From Companilactobacillus bobalius (lineage in GTDB: Bacteria; Bacillota; Bacilli; Lactobacillales; Lactobacillaceae), in assembly GCF_009764355.1 (NCBI RefSeq), contig NZ_LNUA01000029.1:86522-150521 (forward strand): a stretch of 64,000 nt of DNA. The letters are read 5' to 3'. Both the position numbers and the translations under genes were made by a program. Every line of letters begins with the position of its first letter. Within the stretch, counting starts at the first letter, position 1. This document shows, one piece after another, positions 25,961 to 35,659 of this stretch. Below the pieces are notes generated by a model. The model was given only the letters and a program-made list of their open reading frames with translations. It did no database searches and had not been told where the DNA came from.

Positions 25961-25975
25961 CAACTCACCCTCTCG

Positions 25976-28213
25976 TTAATCTTTAGCTACTAAGTGATAC
26001 ATCCAGGATTGATAATCACCACTAATTTGAGCTGTTTCTAAATTAGCTCCATTAAATTCGAATGGTTCCAAGAGTCCAATATTTTTTAAAATTCGACCAG
26101 AAACCCTAAATTTATCATCAACTACATAGTGTTTGATTTCGTCCAGGAATGGAGCTTTAATATGTCTTACCACTGCTGAATTAGGTTGAGCAACTTTACG
26201 ATAGAAACCAATAAAAGATTCACTCTTTTGATCATTTGTTACGCCCCATGACACCACATTGCTGGCAGGATTAACTGAAACTAATTGTTGCAATCTTCCG
26301 TGCAAAAGCAATTGTCGATTTTGTTTGTAAAATTCGATATTACTCTTAATCTTTTGTTTCTCTTCATCGTCCAGTTTAGTAATATCCAGCTCATAACCTA
26401 ATGGTCCAAAATCACTAACGTCTTGTCTCAAAGCTAATGGCGTATTACGTTTAACTTGATCATTTGGAACAGCCGAAACGTGATTACTAAAGGAAGACAG
26501 TGGATAAGCTAATGTTGTCCCCGTTAAAATATCCAATTTTTCAATAGCATCACTATCGTCACTAGGCCAGATCTGTGGACTATAGAATAGAATACCTAGA
26601 TCAAACCTTCCACCACCGCCAGAGCAGCCTTCAATTAGAATGTTAGGGAAATCAGTGAGTATTTTTTGATAGAGTGCATAAACTCCCAAGATGTAACGGT
26701 GGAAAAATTCACCTTGTGGACGATTAATTTCAGCTAAATATGGTGAATAAGCCTCAGTAATATTACGATTCATATCCCATTTAATGTAGTCCAAATTTGT
26801 TTCCGCAATCGTAGGTTTCATCTGTTGATAAACTGCATCAACTACTTTGGGATTAGCAAAGTCGAGTACATATTGACCACGACCAATTCCTACACGTTTA
26901 TAAGGGTGACGTACTACCCAATCGGGGTGTTCTTTATACATATCCGTGTCAGGTGAAACCATTTCAGGTTCGAACCAAAGTCCAAATTCCAGACCCATAT
27001 CATGTATTTTCTTGGCAAAGCTCCTCATACCATTAGGGAATTTACGACGATCAACCGCCCAATTTCCCAAAGAGGATCGATCATCATCACGATGACCAAA
27101 CCAACCATCATCTAGCACAAAGCATTCCATACCTAATTTTTGCCCCTCTTGAGCTAGAGACAATAATTTATCTTCATTAAAGTCAAAGTAAGTAGCTTCC
27201 CAATTATTAAAGACGATTGGACGAGAATTTTCTTTCCATTTTCTAGCAATAACATGATCTTCCGCGAAGCCATTTGTCTCTTTAATCAGACCGTTGAATC
27301 CTTGATCACTGTAGTAAAAGACTGATTCTGGAGTCGTAAATTCTTCATTCTTAGCCAATTGCCATTCAAAGTACTTCGGATTGATACCTATCGACAATCT
27401 AGCTTTATCCCATTCATTAACCTCAACTTGACTGAGAAAGTTACCGGAATAAATCAGATTAGCTGCATAAATATTGCCCTGATTGACATCGGCATTCTTA
27501 TCAACAAGTGCCACAAAAGGATTTTGTTGATGACTAGATGCTCCTTTGAGTGACTCAACTGAAGTGAGACCTTGTTCAATCGGACGGCGTTTAATGTGAC
27601 GTTCTTTTAACCAAGCACCCGATAAACTGAGAAAATCATAACCAGCTGTTGGTAAACTTAAAACTCCACTCATCATATTGTGAATTTGGACAGTCGTATC
27701 ACCCAAATTAATCAATTTCTGACTACGAACAATTGCACTATAGCCAGCAAAAATTGTAAATTTCTCAATCAAACGCAATTCATGCTCTTGATCTTTTAGA
27801 GTAATCACTAAAGTTTCAGCGTCATTCTCACCTTGCGCATAACTAGTGGGAAACTTTAAGTCACGTGTCTTCGTTTTTTCAATTGTGTAATTTTCAAAAT
27901 GAAAATCTAAATACCAAGGTTCATCTGCACGATAAACATCGATAGCACCCTCACGATAATCTGAAGAACCATAAACTGGATACTCGGATTCATGATCAGC
28001 TAAGGTAAAATTCTTAATTTCAGGAGAATATTTAACTGTTCCAGCCGATTTACTGTCATGTTTCAATAAGTAATTGAGATCATCTTCTTCAAGGTTACCT
28101 AGGCTTTTTCCATAATAAAGATGTCCTAATTGCTTGTTTTCCATAACATTAAATAAGTAACTAACTTTGTCGTTGTGCAAATGAAATATTTTATTTGAGA
28201 TTACATCAATCAT
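25976..28213 (-). CDS. GH36 alpha-galactosidase
   Basis: This 745-aa protein has an N-terminal beta-supersandwich and a central TIM barrel. The nucleophile aspartate is in YIKWDMNRN and the acid/base aspartate in PSDDSDAIE; CSGGGGRFDLG is a family marker. It hydrolyses alpha-1,6-galactosides such as melibiose and raffinose. The open frame extends to a TTG inside the upstream gene, but the ATG at 28213 with AAGGGG upstream is the better start. A LacI regulator, PTS IIC and DUF3284 gene precede it and GH42 follows after 15 bp. Confidence 0.9.
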   Translation of the reverse strand: MIDVISNKIFHLHNDKVSYLFNVMENKQLGHLYYGKSLGNLEEDDLNYLLKHDSKSAGTVKYSPEIKNFTLADHESEYPVYGSSDYREGAIDVYRADEPWYLDFHFENYTIEKTKTRDLKFPTSYAQGENDAETLVITLKDQEHELRLIEKFTIFAGYSAIVRSQKLINLGDTTVQIHNMMSGVLSLPTAGYDFLSLSGAWLKERHIKRRPIEQGLTSVESLKGASSHQQNPFVALVDKNADVNQGNIYAANLIYSGNFLSQVEVNEWDKARLSIGINPKYFEWQLAKNEEFTTPESVFYYSDQGFNGLIKETNGFAEDHVIARKWKENSRPIVFNNWEATYFDFNEDKLLSLAQEGQKLGMECFVLDDGWFGHRDDDRSSLGNWAVDRRKFPNGMRSFAKKIHDMGLEFGLWFEPEMVSPDTDMYKEHPDWVVRHPYKRVGIGRGQYVLDFANPKVVDAVYQQMKPTIAETNLDYIKWDMNRNITEAYSPYLAEINRPQGEFFHRYILGVYALYQKILTDFPNILIEGCSGGGGRFDLGILFYSPQIWPSDDSDAIEKLDILTGTTLAYPLSSFSNHVSAVPNDQVKRNTPLALRQDVSDFGPLGYELDITKLDDEEKQKIKSNIEFYKQNRQLLLHGRLQQLVSVNPASNVVSWGVTNDQKSESFIGFYRKVAQPNSAVVRHIKAPFLDEIKHYVVDDKFRVSGRILKNIGLLEPFEFNGANLETAQISGDYQSWMYHLVAKD

Positions 28214-28247
28214 GTGAGAAACGTCCCCTTCTACTCGCGTACTTCCT

Positions 28248-28691
28248 TTAACCAATAGCTAAATCGTCTAAATATTGCATTCTTTTCTTAACTCCGCGGT
28301 TATAAAAGAATTTGTAGAGCATTCCGATAAAGATAAAATTAGTTTGATTACGTGCATTGTTAAAAGTATTTTGTTCTGAATAAATTAAAAATTTTTTACC
28401 ACGTTTATTAGTTTCAAATTCATAAGTTTGTAAAATTTCACCATCAGGTTGTTTCGTTTCAAACTGAAACAACTTATTCTTCACGATGTCTTTGACAGTC
28501 ATCGTATTTGTCGTGGTAAATTTCTTCATTTTTGTAGTTAATTGGGCCTGAATCCTTGTGCCCTTTTCTAAGTGTCTAATTCTGGGATCTGTACGTTGAA
28601 AATACTTCAATTGTTCATTGACTAAGGTTTGGTACAAATCCGCTTGATCAGCATTATATGAATATTTATATTTCAACGTATCAGTTCTCAT
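28248..28691 (-). CDS. DUF3284 protein
   Basis: This 147-aa soluble protein looks like an SRPBCC-type helix-grip fold: an N-terminal strand and helix, a run of alternating strands (TNTMTVKDIV, LQTYEFETN) and a long C-terminal helix. DUF3284 genes are repeatedly found beside lactose/cellobiose-family PTS genes in lactobacilli and related genera, but no biochemical role is established. It lies between the IIC and GH36 genes. RBS AAGGAG. Confidence 0.75.
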   Translation of the reverse strand: MRTDTLKYKYSYNADQADLYQTLVNEQLKYFQRTDPRIRHLEKGTRIQAQLTTKMKKFTTTNTMTVKDIVKNKLFQFETKQPDGEILQTYEFETNKRGKKFLIYSEQNTFNNARNQTNFIFIGMLYKFFYNRGVKKRMQYLDDLAIG

Positions 28692-28703
28692 AATTATTAC
28701 TCC

Positions 28704-30017
28704 TTATTTATCTGAAGTTGCAGCTTCTTGTTGATTGGCTGCTGCTTGTTCTTCTTTCAAGAATTCATTATCCATTGCTTTCAAGAATGGAATCCAAATT
28801 AATGTCATAACGACAACATCAACAATTTGTAAAATGGCACCCGCAATTGATCCTGTACCTAACCAACCAGCTAAGAAGATAGGTGTCGTCCAAACAACTG
28901 TTGCACCAATTGGTCTTGGAACTAATCCTGCAGCAATAGCAAAGTAAGAAATTGTAGTTGAAACAAGTGGTGCTAAGATCCATGGAACTAATAAAACAGG
29001 GTTCAAAACAATAGGTAGACCATAAGTCATAGGTTCTGAAACATTGAAAATAGCTGGAGCAAAGACGGTTCTCATAGTTGTCTTCATACGAACTGATTTA
29101 GCCAAGAAGAAAGCAAAGACAAGTGCACAACCTAATTGCATACCTTGGTTAACGAAGACACCCATAAATGTTGTATTAATAATATGTGGAAGATGAGCTG
29201 CACCTGCTTTATAAGCATTGTAGTTTTGAATAGCTAAAGCTCCCATAATAGGATCAATAATTGAGTTAACAAGCAAAGTACCATGAACACCGAACCACCA
29301 GAATAGTTGTGTAAAGAATACGGCTACTAGGACGGCTGGAAGTGTTCCACCTAATCCCATAAGTGGTTGTTGTAAAATTTCATAAACAAAGTCAACTGCG
29401 TTTCCCCACTGTGTGAAAGTGAAGATATAACGAATAATATTAAATAGTAGTAATGGAGCTGCACCAGGAATGATGGCAACAAATGATTCAGCAATCATAG
29501 GAGGAACAGAATCAGGCATCTTGATAGTGATATGCGCTGCACTGATAGCACAATAAATCTTTGTAGCGATAATAGCTACGATGATACCAACGAACATACC
29601 TTGAGCACCTAAATCATTGATAGCAATGAATGCGCCCATCTTTTTATCAGTACCGATAGGAAGTAACATCAAAAAACTGGAAAGTGAAATAGCACCAGCA
29701 AAAATCTTTTGTTGACCATAATGTCCGGCCAATTGATATCCAATACCAAAGACGATAAATAGTGCTGAAACTGACATTGTTGCATTACCAACAGGTCCAA
29801 AGAAGTCAGTCAAAAAAGTATTAAACCATTTTGGTAAAAGTCCTCCGAAACCAAACGTTGTAGGTAAGTTTTGCAAAATAACCATGATAGAACCAAACAT
29901 CGTGGCTGGGAAGGCTAACATAAAGCCATCACGTAAACTTAGAAGATATTTATTGGCACCAATTAGTTCTGAAATTGGTCCCATTTTCTTCTGAAATGCA
30001 TTTAAAAAGTTTTTCAT
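28704..30017 (-). CDS. PTS lactose/cellobiose-family EIIC permease (galactoside operon)
   Basis: This 437-aa membrane protein of the CelB family carries the loop KMPDSVPPMIAESF near residue 165 and the substrate-region signature FNVSEPMTYGLPIV. It is the first gene of IIC-DUF3284-GH36-GH42, controlled by the LacI gene upstream. The neighbours point to an alpha- and/or beta-galactoside substrate. No IIA or IIB is encoded nearby. A ribosome binding site GAGGGG lies 9 nt before the ATG. Confidence 0.88.
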   Translation of the reverse strand: MKNFLNAFQKKMGPISELIGANKYLLSLRDGFMLAFPATMFGSIMVILQNLPTTFGFGGLLPKWFNTFLTDFFGPVGNATMSVSALFIVFGIGYQLAGHYGQQKIFAGAISLSSFLMLLPIGTDKKMGAFIAINDLGAQGMFVGIIVAIIATKIYCAISAAHITIKMPDSVPPMIAESFVAIIPGAAPLLLFNIIRYIFTFTQWGNAVDFVYEILQQPLMGLGGTLPAVLVAVFFTQLFWWFGVHGTLLVNSIIDPIMGALAIQNYNAYKAGAAHLPHIINTTFMGVFVNQGMQLGCALVFAFFLAKSVRMKTTMRTVFAPAIFNVSEPMTYGLPIVLNPVLLVPWILAPLVSTTISYFAIAAGLVPRPIGATVVWTTPIFLAGWLGTGSIAGAILQIVDVVVMTLIWIPFLKAMDNEFLKEEQAAANQQEAATSDK

Positions 30018-30042
30018 TTCATGATTCCCCTCTTTACTATTA

Positions 30043-30092
30043 TGTAAACGTTTACAAGAATTACTATAACTGTTTAGTTAACGTTTACACAA
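30043..30092 (-). promoter_or_regulatory. Promoter flanked by two LacI/CcpA-type operators
   Basis: The perfect palindrome TGTAAACGTTTACA (30043-30056) and a near copy AGTTAACGTTTACA (30076-30089) have centres 33 bp apart. On the minus strand TTGTGT and TATAGT (30063-30068) form a promoter with an 18-bp spacer; one site covers the -35 side and the other lies after the -10. Both fit the LacI product of 30147-31190, and the first also fits cre perfectly. Confidence 0.75.
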
Positions 30093-30146
30093 CCCTAAAT
30101 AAAAAATATCCATTATTTTTTTTTACAAATAACAGATATCTCTAAT

Positions 30147-31190
30147 TTATTTATTCTTTTTTGTTAAATCACGTATCGAATCTCTTACCTTCAACTCACT
30201 AGAACAAACTATTTGTATAGGCATCTTACGGGTACCGATCATCTTCTCACGTGCAACTTTGACGGCAATACGTCCCATCTCTTCGGAATCCATTTTAATA
30301 CTTGAAAGAGTTGGCGTTAGATAGCGATTCAGCTCTACATCATCAAAACTAACTACTGAAATATCATCGGGAATTTTTAAACCAGCATTACTAATAGCCT
30401 TGTAAACACCCATAGCCATCGGATCACTAGCCACTAGAATCGCAGTTGGTAAATCGTCTCCCCGTAAAATTTCACTAGTCATTTGTAAAGCATCTTCAGC
30501 TGACCATTGACCAATATTAACGTCTGTATATTTGGTCAAATCATGAAGCTGCATCCACCTACTATAAGCATCAGCTCTAACTTCATGTCTACTATTGATA
30601 CGACTGCCATCGACATCAACAATACTACTGCGGCCACCAACAAAAGCAATATTACGATGACCCTTTTCGTAAAGTAGATCCAAAACCTTGTAGGTCTTCG
30701 CAATAAAATCAGTTTGAATCCGATCATATTTCTCATCACTAATGTAATTATCTACCAATATTAAATTAGGATTCTTCCCCATGATGATATCCATTGCAGT
30801 ATCAGTCATCTGTCCCACCATAATGATGGCGCCATATTTGGACAGTTGATCCCAATCTTTCCCTTCATCACGCATCCCAAATACCTTTGTAACCTGTAAT
30901 CGCCTTTCGGCCGCCTCTTCTTCAATTCCACGATGGATGGCTAAGAAATATGGATCTCTCAATTCTGAATCACTATTGTGACGTAAAATCAGCCCTATCG
31001 ACATATCCGCATTGGCATTTCTGGGACTACGAATATTCTTTTCCTTTGAATAATGCAAACGATTGGCAATATCAATTACACGTTTACGAGTATTTTCGTT
31101 AATACTGAAACTTTCATCATTATTAAGAATTCGCGATACACTAGCTGCCGAAACCCCAGCCATTTTTGCAATATCTCTTATACTTGCCAT
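30147..31190 (-). CDS. LacI/GalR-family transcriptional regulator
   Basis: This 347-aa protein has an N-terminal LacI HTH (IRDIAKMAGVSAASVSRILN, about residues 4-23) with the usual hinge, then a periplasmic-binding-protein-like effector domain. It ends 129 bp before the PTS IIC gene on the same strand, with paired LacI-type operators between them. It should repress the galactoside operon and perhaps itself. Its effector is probably a galactoside or galactose derivative; that is inference. Confidence 0.9.
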   Translation of the reverse strand: MASIRDIAKMAGVSAASVSRILNNDESFSINENTRKRVIDIANRLHYSKEKNIRSPRNANADMSIGLILRHNSDSELRDPYFLAIHRGIEEEAAERRLQVTKVFGMRDEGKDWDQLSKYGAIIMVGQMTDTAMDIIMGKNPNLILVDNYISDEKYDRIQTDFIAKTYKVLDLLYEKGHRNIAFVGGRSSIVDVDGSRINSRHEVRADAYSRWMQLHDLTKYTDVNIGQWSAEDALQMTSEILRGDDLPTAILVASDPMAMGVYKAISNAGLKIPDDISVVSFDDVELNRYLTPTLSSIKMDSEEMGRIAVKVAREKMIGTRKMPIQIVCSSELKVRDSIRDLTKKNK

Positions 31191-31273
31191 TTGTTTACCT
31201 CATATCACCATTTAGTGTTTAGTTATGTTTACTATAGACTAATTGGGGATAATATTCAAAGGTCTAGACAGAA

Positions 31274-31315
31274 AAAGATCCTAAGTAAAAAATTATATCT
31301 TCACTTAGAATCTTT
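31274..31315 (-). terminator. Terminator of the MurNAc operon
   Basis: The arms aaagatcctaagt (31274-31286) and acttagaatcttt (31303-31315) pair with one mismatch and give a U-rich tail on the minus strand. It lies 39 bp after the end of murR. Confidence 0.82.
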
Positions 31316-31353
31316 AAGAGGTTTTCCTAATTTTGTCTGCTTATATAGGATTT

Positions 31354-32217
31354 TTATTTTTTCGGGGAGAAATACTTTTCTACTAAAAGATGGGATTCTT
31401 TTAGTTTTTGAATATTGCTTTCATAATCTCGTTGCAAATAGAGATAGTATATCAAATCAACTGCATATAATTGACTTATCAAAGAAGTCGTTGCAGCGGA
31501 TCTTACTTGATCTCTTGGTACTGTGTTACTTGTTAAAATACTAATATCCGAAATTTTGGCTAATCGACTGTGACTATTAGATGTTAATCCAACTACTTCG
31601 ACATTATTCTTTTTGGCTAGTTTGGCTATTGTCAAAGTTTCTTGTGTTTCACCAGAATCAGAAATTAGAAATAACACTTGTTTATTCTGTTGTGTTAGTA
31701 GATTTGACACTAATAAGTGAGTATCTTCCGTATTAATTACGTTTTTACCAATTCGTGAGAATTTTTGAGTAAAATCTTCAGCTACTAAATGAGATGCCCC
31801 CAAACCATAAATCAAGATGACATTTGCTTTTTCAAATGAATCAACGGTTTGATTTAAATATTTGGGGTTCAAACCTCTACTAGTAGTGTCCAAAGTGTGT
31901 TGAATCCGAAGAACCAATTTGTCCTTCAATTCATCGACACCATCATCTGGAGATATTTCATCATATAATCCAGTATCAACATCATTCGATGAACGTGCCA
32001 ATTCAACTTTTAGACCTTTGAATCCATCCAATCCTAAATTTTTAGAAAATCTAACAATAGTAGCTTGGCTAACACCACTTTTTTTAGATAAATCGGCCAC
32101 ACTGAGATTGGGAACTTGTTGAGCATTTTTTAAAATATACTCACCTAAAGTTTTTTCTGCTTTACTCGCATTTTCTATATTTGTTCGAATTGTTAGTAAA
32201 ATCGTATTATTCGTCAT
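31354..32217 (-). CDS. murR: MurR-type RpiR-family regulator
   Basis: At 287 aa it has an N-terminal HTH_6 domain (LSVADLSKKSGVSQATIVRF, about residues 38-57) and a SIS domain (ILIYGLGASH to about residue 250; FLISDSGET is the phosphosugar loop). It is the last gene of the MurNAc operon, 9 bp after murQ. MurR of E. coli is a repressor that senses MurNAc-6-phosphate, and the context supports the same effector here. Confidence 0.88.
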   Translation of the reverse strand: MTNNTILLTIRTNIENASKAEKTLGEYILKNAQQVPNLSVADLSKKSGVSQATIVRFSKNLGLDGFKGLKVELARSSNDVDTGLYDEISPDDGVDELKDKLVLRIQHTLDTTSRGLNPKYLNQTVDSFEKANVILIYGLGASHLVAEDFTQKFSRIGKNVINTEDTHLLVSNLLTQQNKQVLFLISDSGETQETLTIAKLAKKNNVEVVGLTSNSHSRLAKISDISILTSNTVPRDQVRSAATTSLISQLYAVDLIYYLYLQRDYESNIQKLKESHLLVEKYFSPKK

Positions 32218-32226
32218 GTTGCTCCC

Positions 32227-33117
32227 TCACTTAATTGCTTGACGTACAAACCCACCTGCTTCGGATAATTTTTGTTGAGCAGCTTCTTTACCAGTCTTTG
32301 TCGCTATCATGACAATTGCATCTTTAACTGAATAATCAGCCTTTTTGAGAGTTGTCAAAGCAAGATCTTCATCAACTCCTGTAACTTCTGTGATGATATT
32401 CAATGAACGTTGAACTAACTTCTTATTAGTTGGTTTGACATCCACCATTAAATTACCATAAGTTTTACCAATTCTAACCATTGAAGCTGTTGATAGCATA
32501 TTCAGAACCATCTTTTGAGCTGTTCCTGATTTCAATCTAGTTGATCCTGACAACACTTCTGGCCCTACTACGACTTCAATTGCTGTCTTCGCATGCTGAC
32601 TAATAATAGCATCGGCATTACATGATAAAGCAATCGTACTAGCACCTACTTTGGTAGCATAATCCAATGCCCCCACAACATAAGGTGTTCTACCACTAGC
32701 AGCAATGCCAACTACTACATCTTTATTACTCAAATTATGATTCTTTAAATCATCAGCACCCTCTTGAACACTATCCTCAGCACCTTCAACAGCAATTGTC
32801 ATAGCTTTAGCACCACCAGCAATTAATCCTTGAACCATTTCAGGTTCGATACCAAAAGTTGGTACACATTCAGCAGCATCTAGCACACCTAAACGGCCAC
32901 TAGTTCCTGCACCTGTATAAAACAAGCGTCCTCCAACCTTAAATGCTTCTGCAATTTTATTTGCGGCTGTCGATATTTGAGGTAATTGTTTTTCAACGGC
33001 CACAGCTACTTTTTTATCTTCACTATTCATAACAGCAACAATCTTATCGGCACTCATTTCGTCCAAATTCATTGTTGCTGGATTACGACCCTCTGTTGAT
33101 AATTTTTTTATGTCCAT
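32227..33117 (-). CDS. murQ: N-acetylmuramic acid 6-phosphate etherase
   Basis: This 296-aa SIS-domain enzyme has the phosphosugar loop [10 protein letters not shown] (68-77) and the two catalytic glutamates E83 ([10 protein letters not shown]) and E114 (VEGAEDS), at the same numbers as in E. coli MurQ. It removes the lactyl ether of MurNAc-6-phosphate to give GlcNAc-6-phosphate and D-lactate. I chose the ATG at 33117, 7 bp after the mupG stop, with AAGGAA as ribosome binding site; the longer open frame runs into mupG. The C-terminal helical region is complete. Confidence 0.95.
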   Translation of the reverse strand: MDIKKLSTEGRNPATMNLDEMSADKIVAVMNSEDKKVAVAVEKQLPQISTAANKIAEAFKVGGRLFYTGAGTSGRLGVLDAAECVPTFGIEPEMVQGLIAGGAKAMTIAVEGAEDSVQEGADDLKNHNLSNKDVVVGIAASGRTPYVVGALDYATKVGASTIALSCNADAIISQHAKTAIEVVVGPEVLSGSTRLKSGTAQKMVLNMLSTASMVRIGKTYGNLMVDVKPTNKKLVQRSLNIITEVTGVDEDLALTTLKKADYSVKDAIVMIATKTGKEAAQQKLSEAGGFVRQAIK

Positions 33118-33124
33118 ATTAAAC

Positions 33125-34189
33125 TCATTCCTTATTTCTAATATCAACCAGTTGAATTGCTTGATTAGCCTCACAATAATTTAATAATTTAATGTCAGAA
33201 TCAATTATTCTTCCTATTACGTTCACGGATGCATCAGCTGGAAGTTGGTACTTAATTAATTGCAGTTCACCTTGATAACGTCCTGATAAACTATTATCCA
33301 AAGTAATAGAACCAACTTTTCTCAAAGTATTATTATCAGGTACTACCTCTGACTTATTGAGCGGTCTACCTTCTCTAAGTCTAACAACATCTCTAGCCAC
33401 ATCAGCCCTTTGATGAAAAATATTGGTGATATATGCTGGAGCATTATTATCTAGTTGAACTCTCAATTGCAAAATATTATTTACAAAATAATTTCTAAAT
33501 TGTTCGAATGTTAAATCCTTTAAAGCAGGATCGCCGACATAAATTCGGTCAACATTCATCTTGTTAAAATCTAAAGCAGCATACAAAGGATTTTGGGATC
33601 TATGCTCTTCTAGAGTTGGTAGTCCTTTATAAACGGGAGCTCTCAAATTAGCATCCCCTGGAATAAAGGCCATTACTGTGAATCCGTTATCCTTTAACCA
33701 CTTGTTCTTTTCATAAAACCATTGTTTATCTAACCCTGTATTTTCACGAGGATAATAATTATGCCAAGCTTCCAAATTAGCAAAATTTGCGTTAGCCATT
33801 TTCAATTCATCAATATCAGATTGTTCAATAGTGCTTGCATTCAAAGCAATCTTCATACCATTGGAAAGTCTTGCAATACCTGCATTGTCAATCCCATCAT
33901 CGATTCTTAGCATGGTAACATGCAACCCTTTAAAAACTGATAAATCTCTATCTAAATTTAAATCAAGCCTTTTTAATGAACTTGATGCAATATCAAGAGT
34001 CAGTTCCAAATCATTCTCATCGCACAACTCACCCAAAGTCTTTAAGTTCTTCAATAAAACTTTAGGATCATCTTCCGGTAAGTTAATAGAAGTAAAGACA
34101 CCTTTAAATCCGGCTTCGACAAATCGATTGAACATATCTATATCTTTTTTAGTCAATGAACTGTGTAAGTAAGCTGAAAATCCTAGCAT
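33125..34189 (-). CDS. mupG: MupG, 6-phospho-N-acetylmuramidase (GH170, DUF871)
   Basis: This 354-aa protein has a DUF871 barrel ([11 protein letters not shown] at the N-terminus, [21 protein letters not shown]) and a C-terminal small domain. In Staphylococcus aureus the operon mupG-murQ-murP-murR imports and cleaves MurNAc-GlcNAc as its 6-phosphate, and the same four genes stand together here in the order murP-mupG-murQ-murR. MupG splits MurNAc-6P-GlcNAc. It is a paralogue of the protein at 12155. RBS AAGGAG. Confidence 0.92.
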   Translation of the reverse strand: MLGFSAYLHSSLTKKDIDMFNRFVEAGFKGVFTSINLPEDDPKVLLKNLKTLGELCDENDLELTLDIASSSLKRLDLNLDRDLSVFKGLHVTMLRIDDGIDNAGIARLSNGMKIALNASTIEQSDIDELKMANANFANLEAWHNYYPRENTGLDKQWFYEKNKWLKDNGFTVMAFIPGDANLRAPVYKGLPTLEEHRSQNPLYAALDFNKMNVDRIYVGDPALKDLTFEQFRNYFVNNILQLRVQLDNNAPAYITNIFHQRADVARDVVRLREGRPLNKSEVVPDNNTLRKVGSITLDNSLSGRYQGELQLIKYQLPADASVNVIGRIIDSDIKLLNYCEANQAIQLVDIRNKE

Positions 34190-34200
34190 ATTATTCTCCT

Positions 34201-35646
34201 TTATTCTGGATAGATTTCGTTAATTCTATCTTCGTCAACACCGAAGAACCAAGTTACGATAAAGCCTCCAGCGTAAGCTACTAATAGTGCTAACAAATAT
34301 ACCCATTGTTGTCCAGGTTGCATGATCAATAGTCCAAACAAACCTGAAACACCTTGCGATACAGCACCTAAATGGAATAGTGAAGCAACAACTCCACCAA
34401 AACCAGCTCCGATACTTGCTGTAATGAAGGCTCTACCAAGCGGTAATGTAACAGCGTACATTAATGGTTCACCGACACCTAAGATAGCAACAGGAATTGA
34501 ACTCATAACCATTTTCTTGAATCTCTTATTCTTTGACTTGAAGTAAAGTGCAAATCCAGCACCAACTTGACCACCACCGGCCATCATCAAAATTGGTAGT
34601 AAGTAGTTAATACCTTTTGTTGGACCTGTAGGATCATTCAATAGAACATGAATTGGTGTTAAAGCTTGATGCAAACCAACAGATACTAAAGCTAAAAATG
34701 TTGATGATAGAAGGAATCCACCAAAGACACTCAACTTTGTGTAGATGAAGTCCATAACAAGATAGATAGCTGTTGTTAGCCATGCACCGACTGGTTGTAG
34801 GAAGACAACGGCAAGTAATGAACCAATAATAACTGTTAGTAAAGGTGTAAAGAATGTATCCAGAACACTAGGCATAATCTTACGAAGATTCTTTTCCAAG
34901 AATGCGAAGAAAATACCCATTAGTAAAGCAGTAATCAAACCACCGACACCAACTGTATATGGTGCATGTGTAAATGGCATTGAAATAGCTTGTGTACTTA
35001 ATGGTGAACCTGTAATTGTAACGCCTAAGCAAAGAGTACCACCGATACCACCAAGGATGGCACTGCCTTTAAATTCACGAGCAGCATTCATACCAACGAA
35101 GATTGGTAGAAAGGTAAATAATCCCCAACCAATTGTCTTAATAGTCATGTACCACCAATCAGTAACAAAAGCTTGTCCAGTTTGATAGTCGATAACATTA
35201 GCAAGGCCATTAATTAATCCAGCAGCAATAATACCTGGTAGCAATGGAATAAAGACGTTAGCGATATGTTGCAACCCACGTTGCAAAGGTTTATCGTGCT
35301 TAGCCTTATTCTCTTTTTTGTTTTCTTTAGCGATATCCTTTACTTGATCTAGTTGTGAATCAGATGAAGTATCCCCATCGTCACTGTCACTACCTAGAGC
35401 AACTCCAGTAAGTTCAGCAAATGGTTCTGCAACCTTGTTGACTTTACCTGGTCCCAAGACAACTTGGAGCGTATCAGCTTGAACAACGGCCAAGACACCA
35501 TCAATACGTTTCAAAGCATCAACATCAACTTTATCGTTGTCTTTAATGCCTAGTCTTAATCTAGTCATACATGCAACGTTAGCACTGACGTTTTCTTTAC
35601 CACCGACATTTTTAAGAATTTCTTTAGCTGTATTCTTTGCGTCCAT
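34201..35646 (-). CDS. murP: PTS N-acetylmuramic acid/glucose-family EIIBC
   Basis: This 481-aa protein has an N-terminal glucose-type IIB domain with the phosphocysteine C26 in VACMTRLRL, a charged linker (about 85-120) and a IIC domain of about ten helices. It lacks a IIA domain, as MurP does, and must use a separate glucose-type IIA. Its neighbours murQ, mupG and murR identify the substrate as MurNAc or MurNAc-GlcNAc. The linker is unusually acidic and lysine-rich. RBS AGGGGG. Confidence 0.92.
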   Translation of the reverse strand: MDAKNTAKEILKNVGGKENVSANVACMTRLRLGIKDNDKVDVDALKRIDGVLAVVQADTLQVVLGPGKVNKVAEPFAELTGVALGSDSDDGDTSSDSQLDQVKDIAKENKKENKAKHDKPLQRGLQHIANVFIPLLPGIIAAGLINGLANVIDYQTGQAFVTDWWYMTIKTIGWGLFTFLPIFVGMNAAREFKGSAILGGIGGTLCLGVTITGSPLSTQAISMPFTHAPYTVGVGGLITALLMGIFFAFLEKNLRKIMPSVLDTFFTPLLTVIIGSLLAVVFLQPVGAWLTTAIYLVMDFIYTKLSVFGGFLLSSTFLALVSVGLHQALTPIHVLLNDPTGPTKGINYLLPILMMAGGGQVGAGFALYFKSKNKRFKKMVMSSIPVAILGVGEPLMYAVTLPLGRAFITASIGAGFGGVVASLFHLGAVSQGVSGLFGLLIMQPGQQWVYLLALLVAYAGGFIVTWFFGVDEDRINEIYPE

Positions 35647-35659
35647 GTTTTTTTACCCC

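Noticed and set aside
31053..31544. Plus-strand open frame of 163 aa across the LacI/MurR junction
   Set aside because: It covers the ends of two well-supported minus-strand genes and a terminator, has no ribosome binding site and no recognisable protein pattern.
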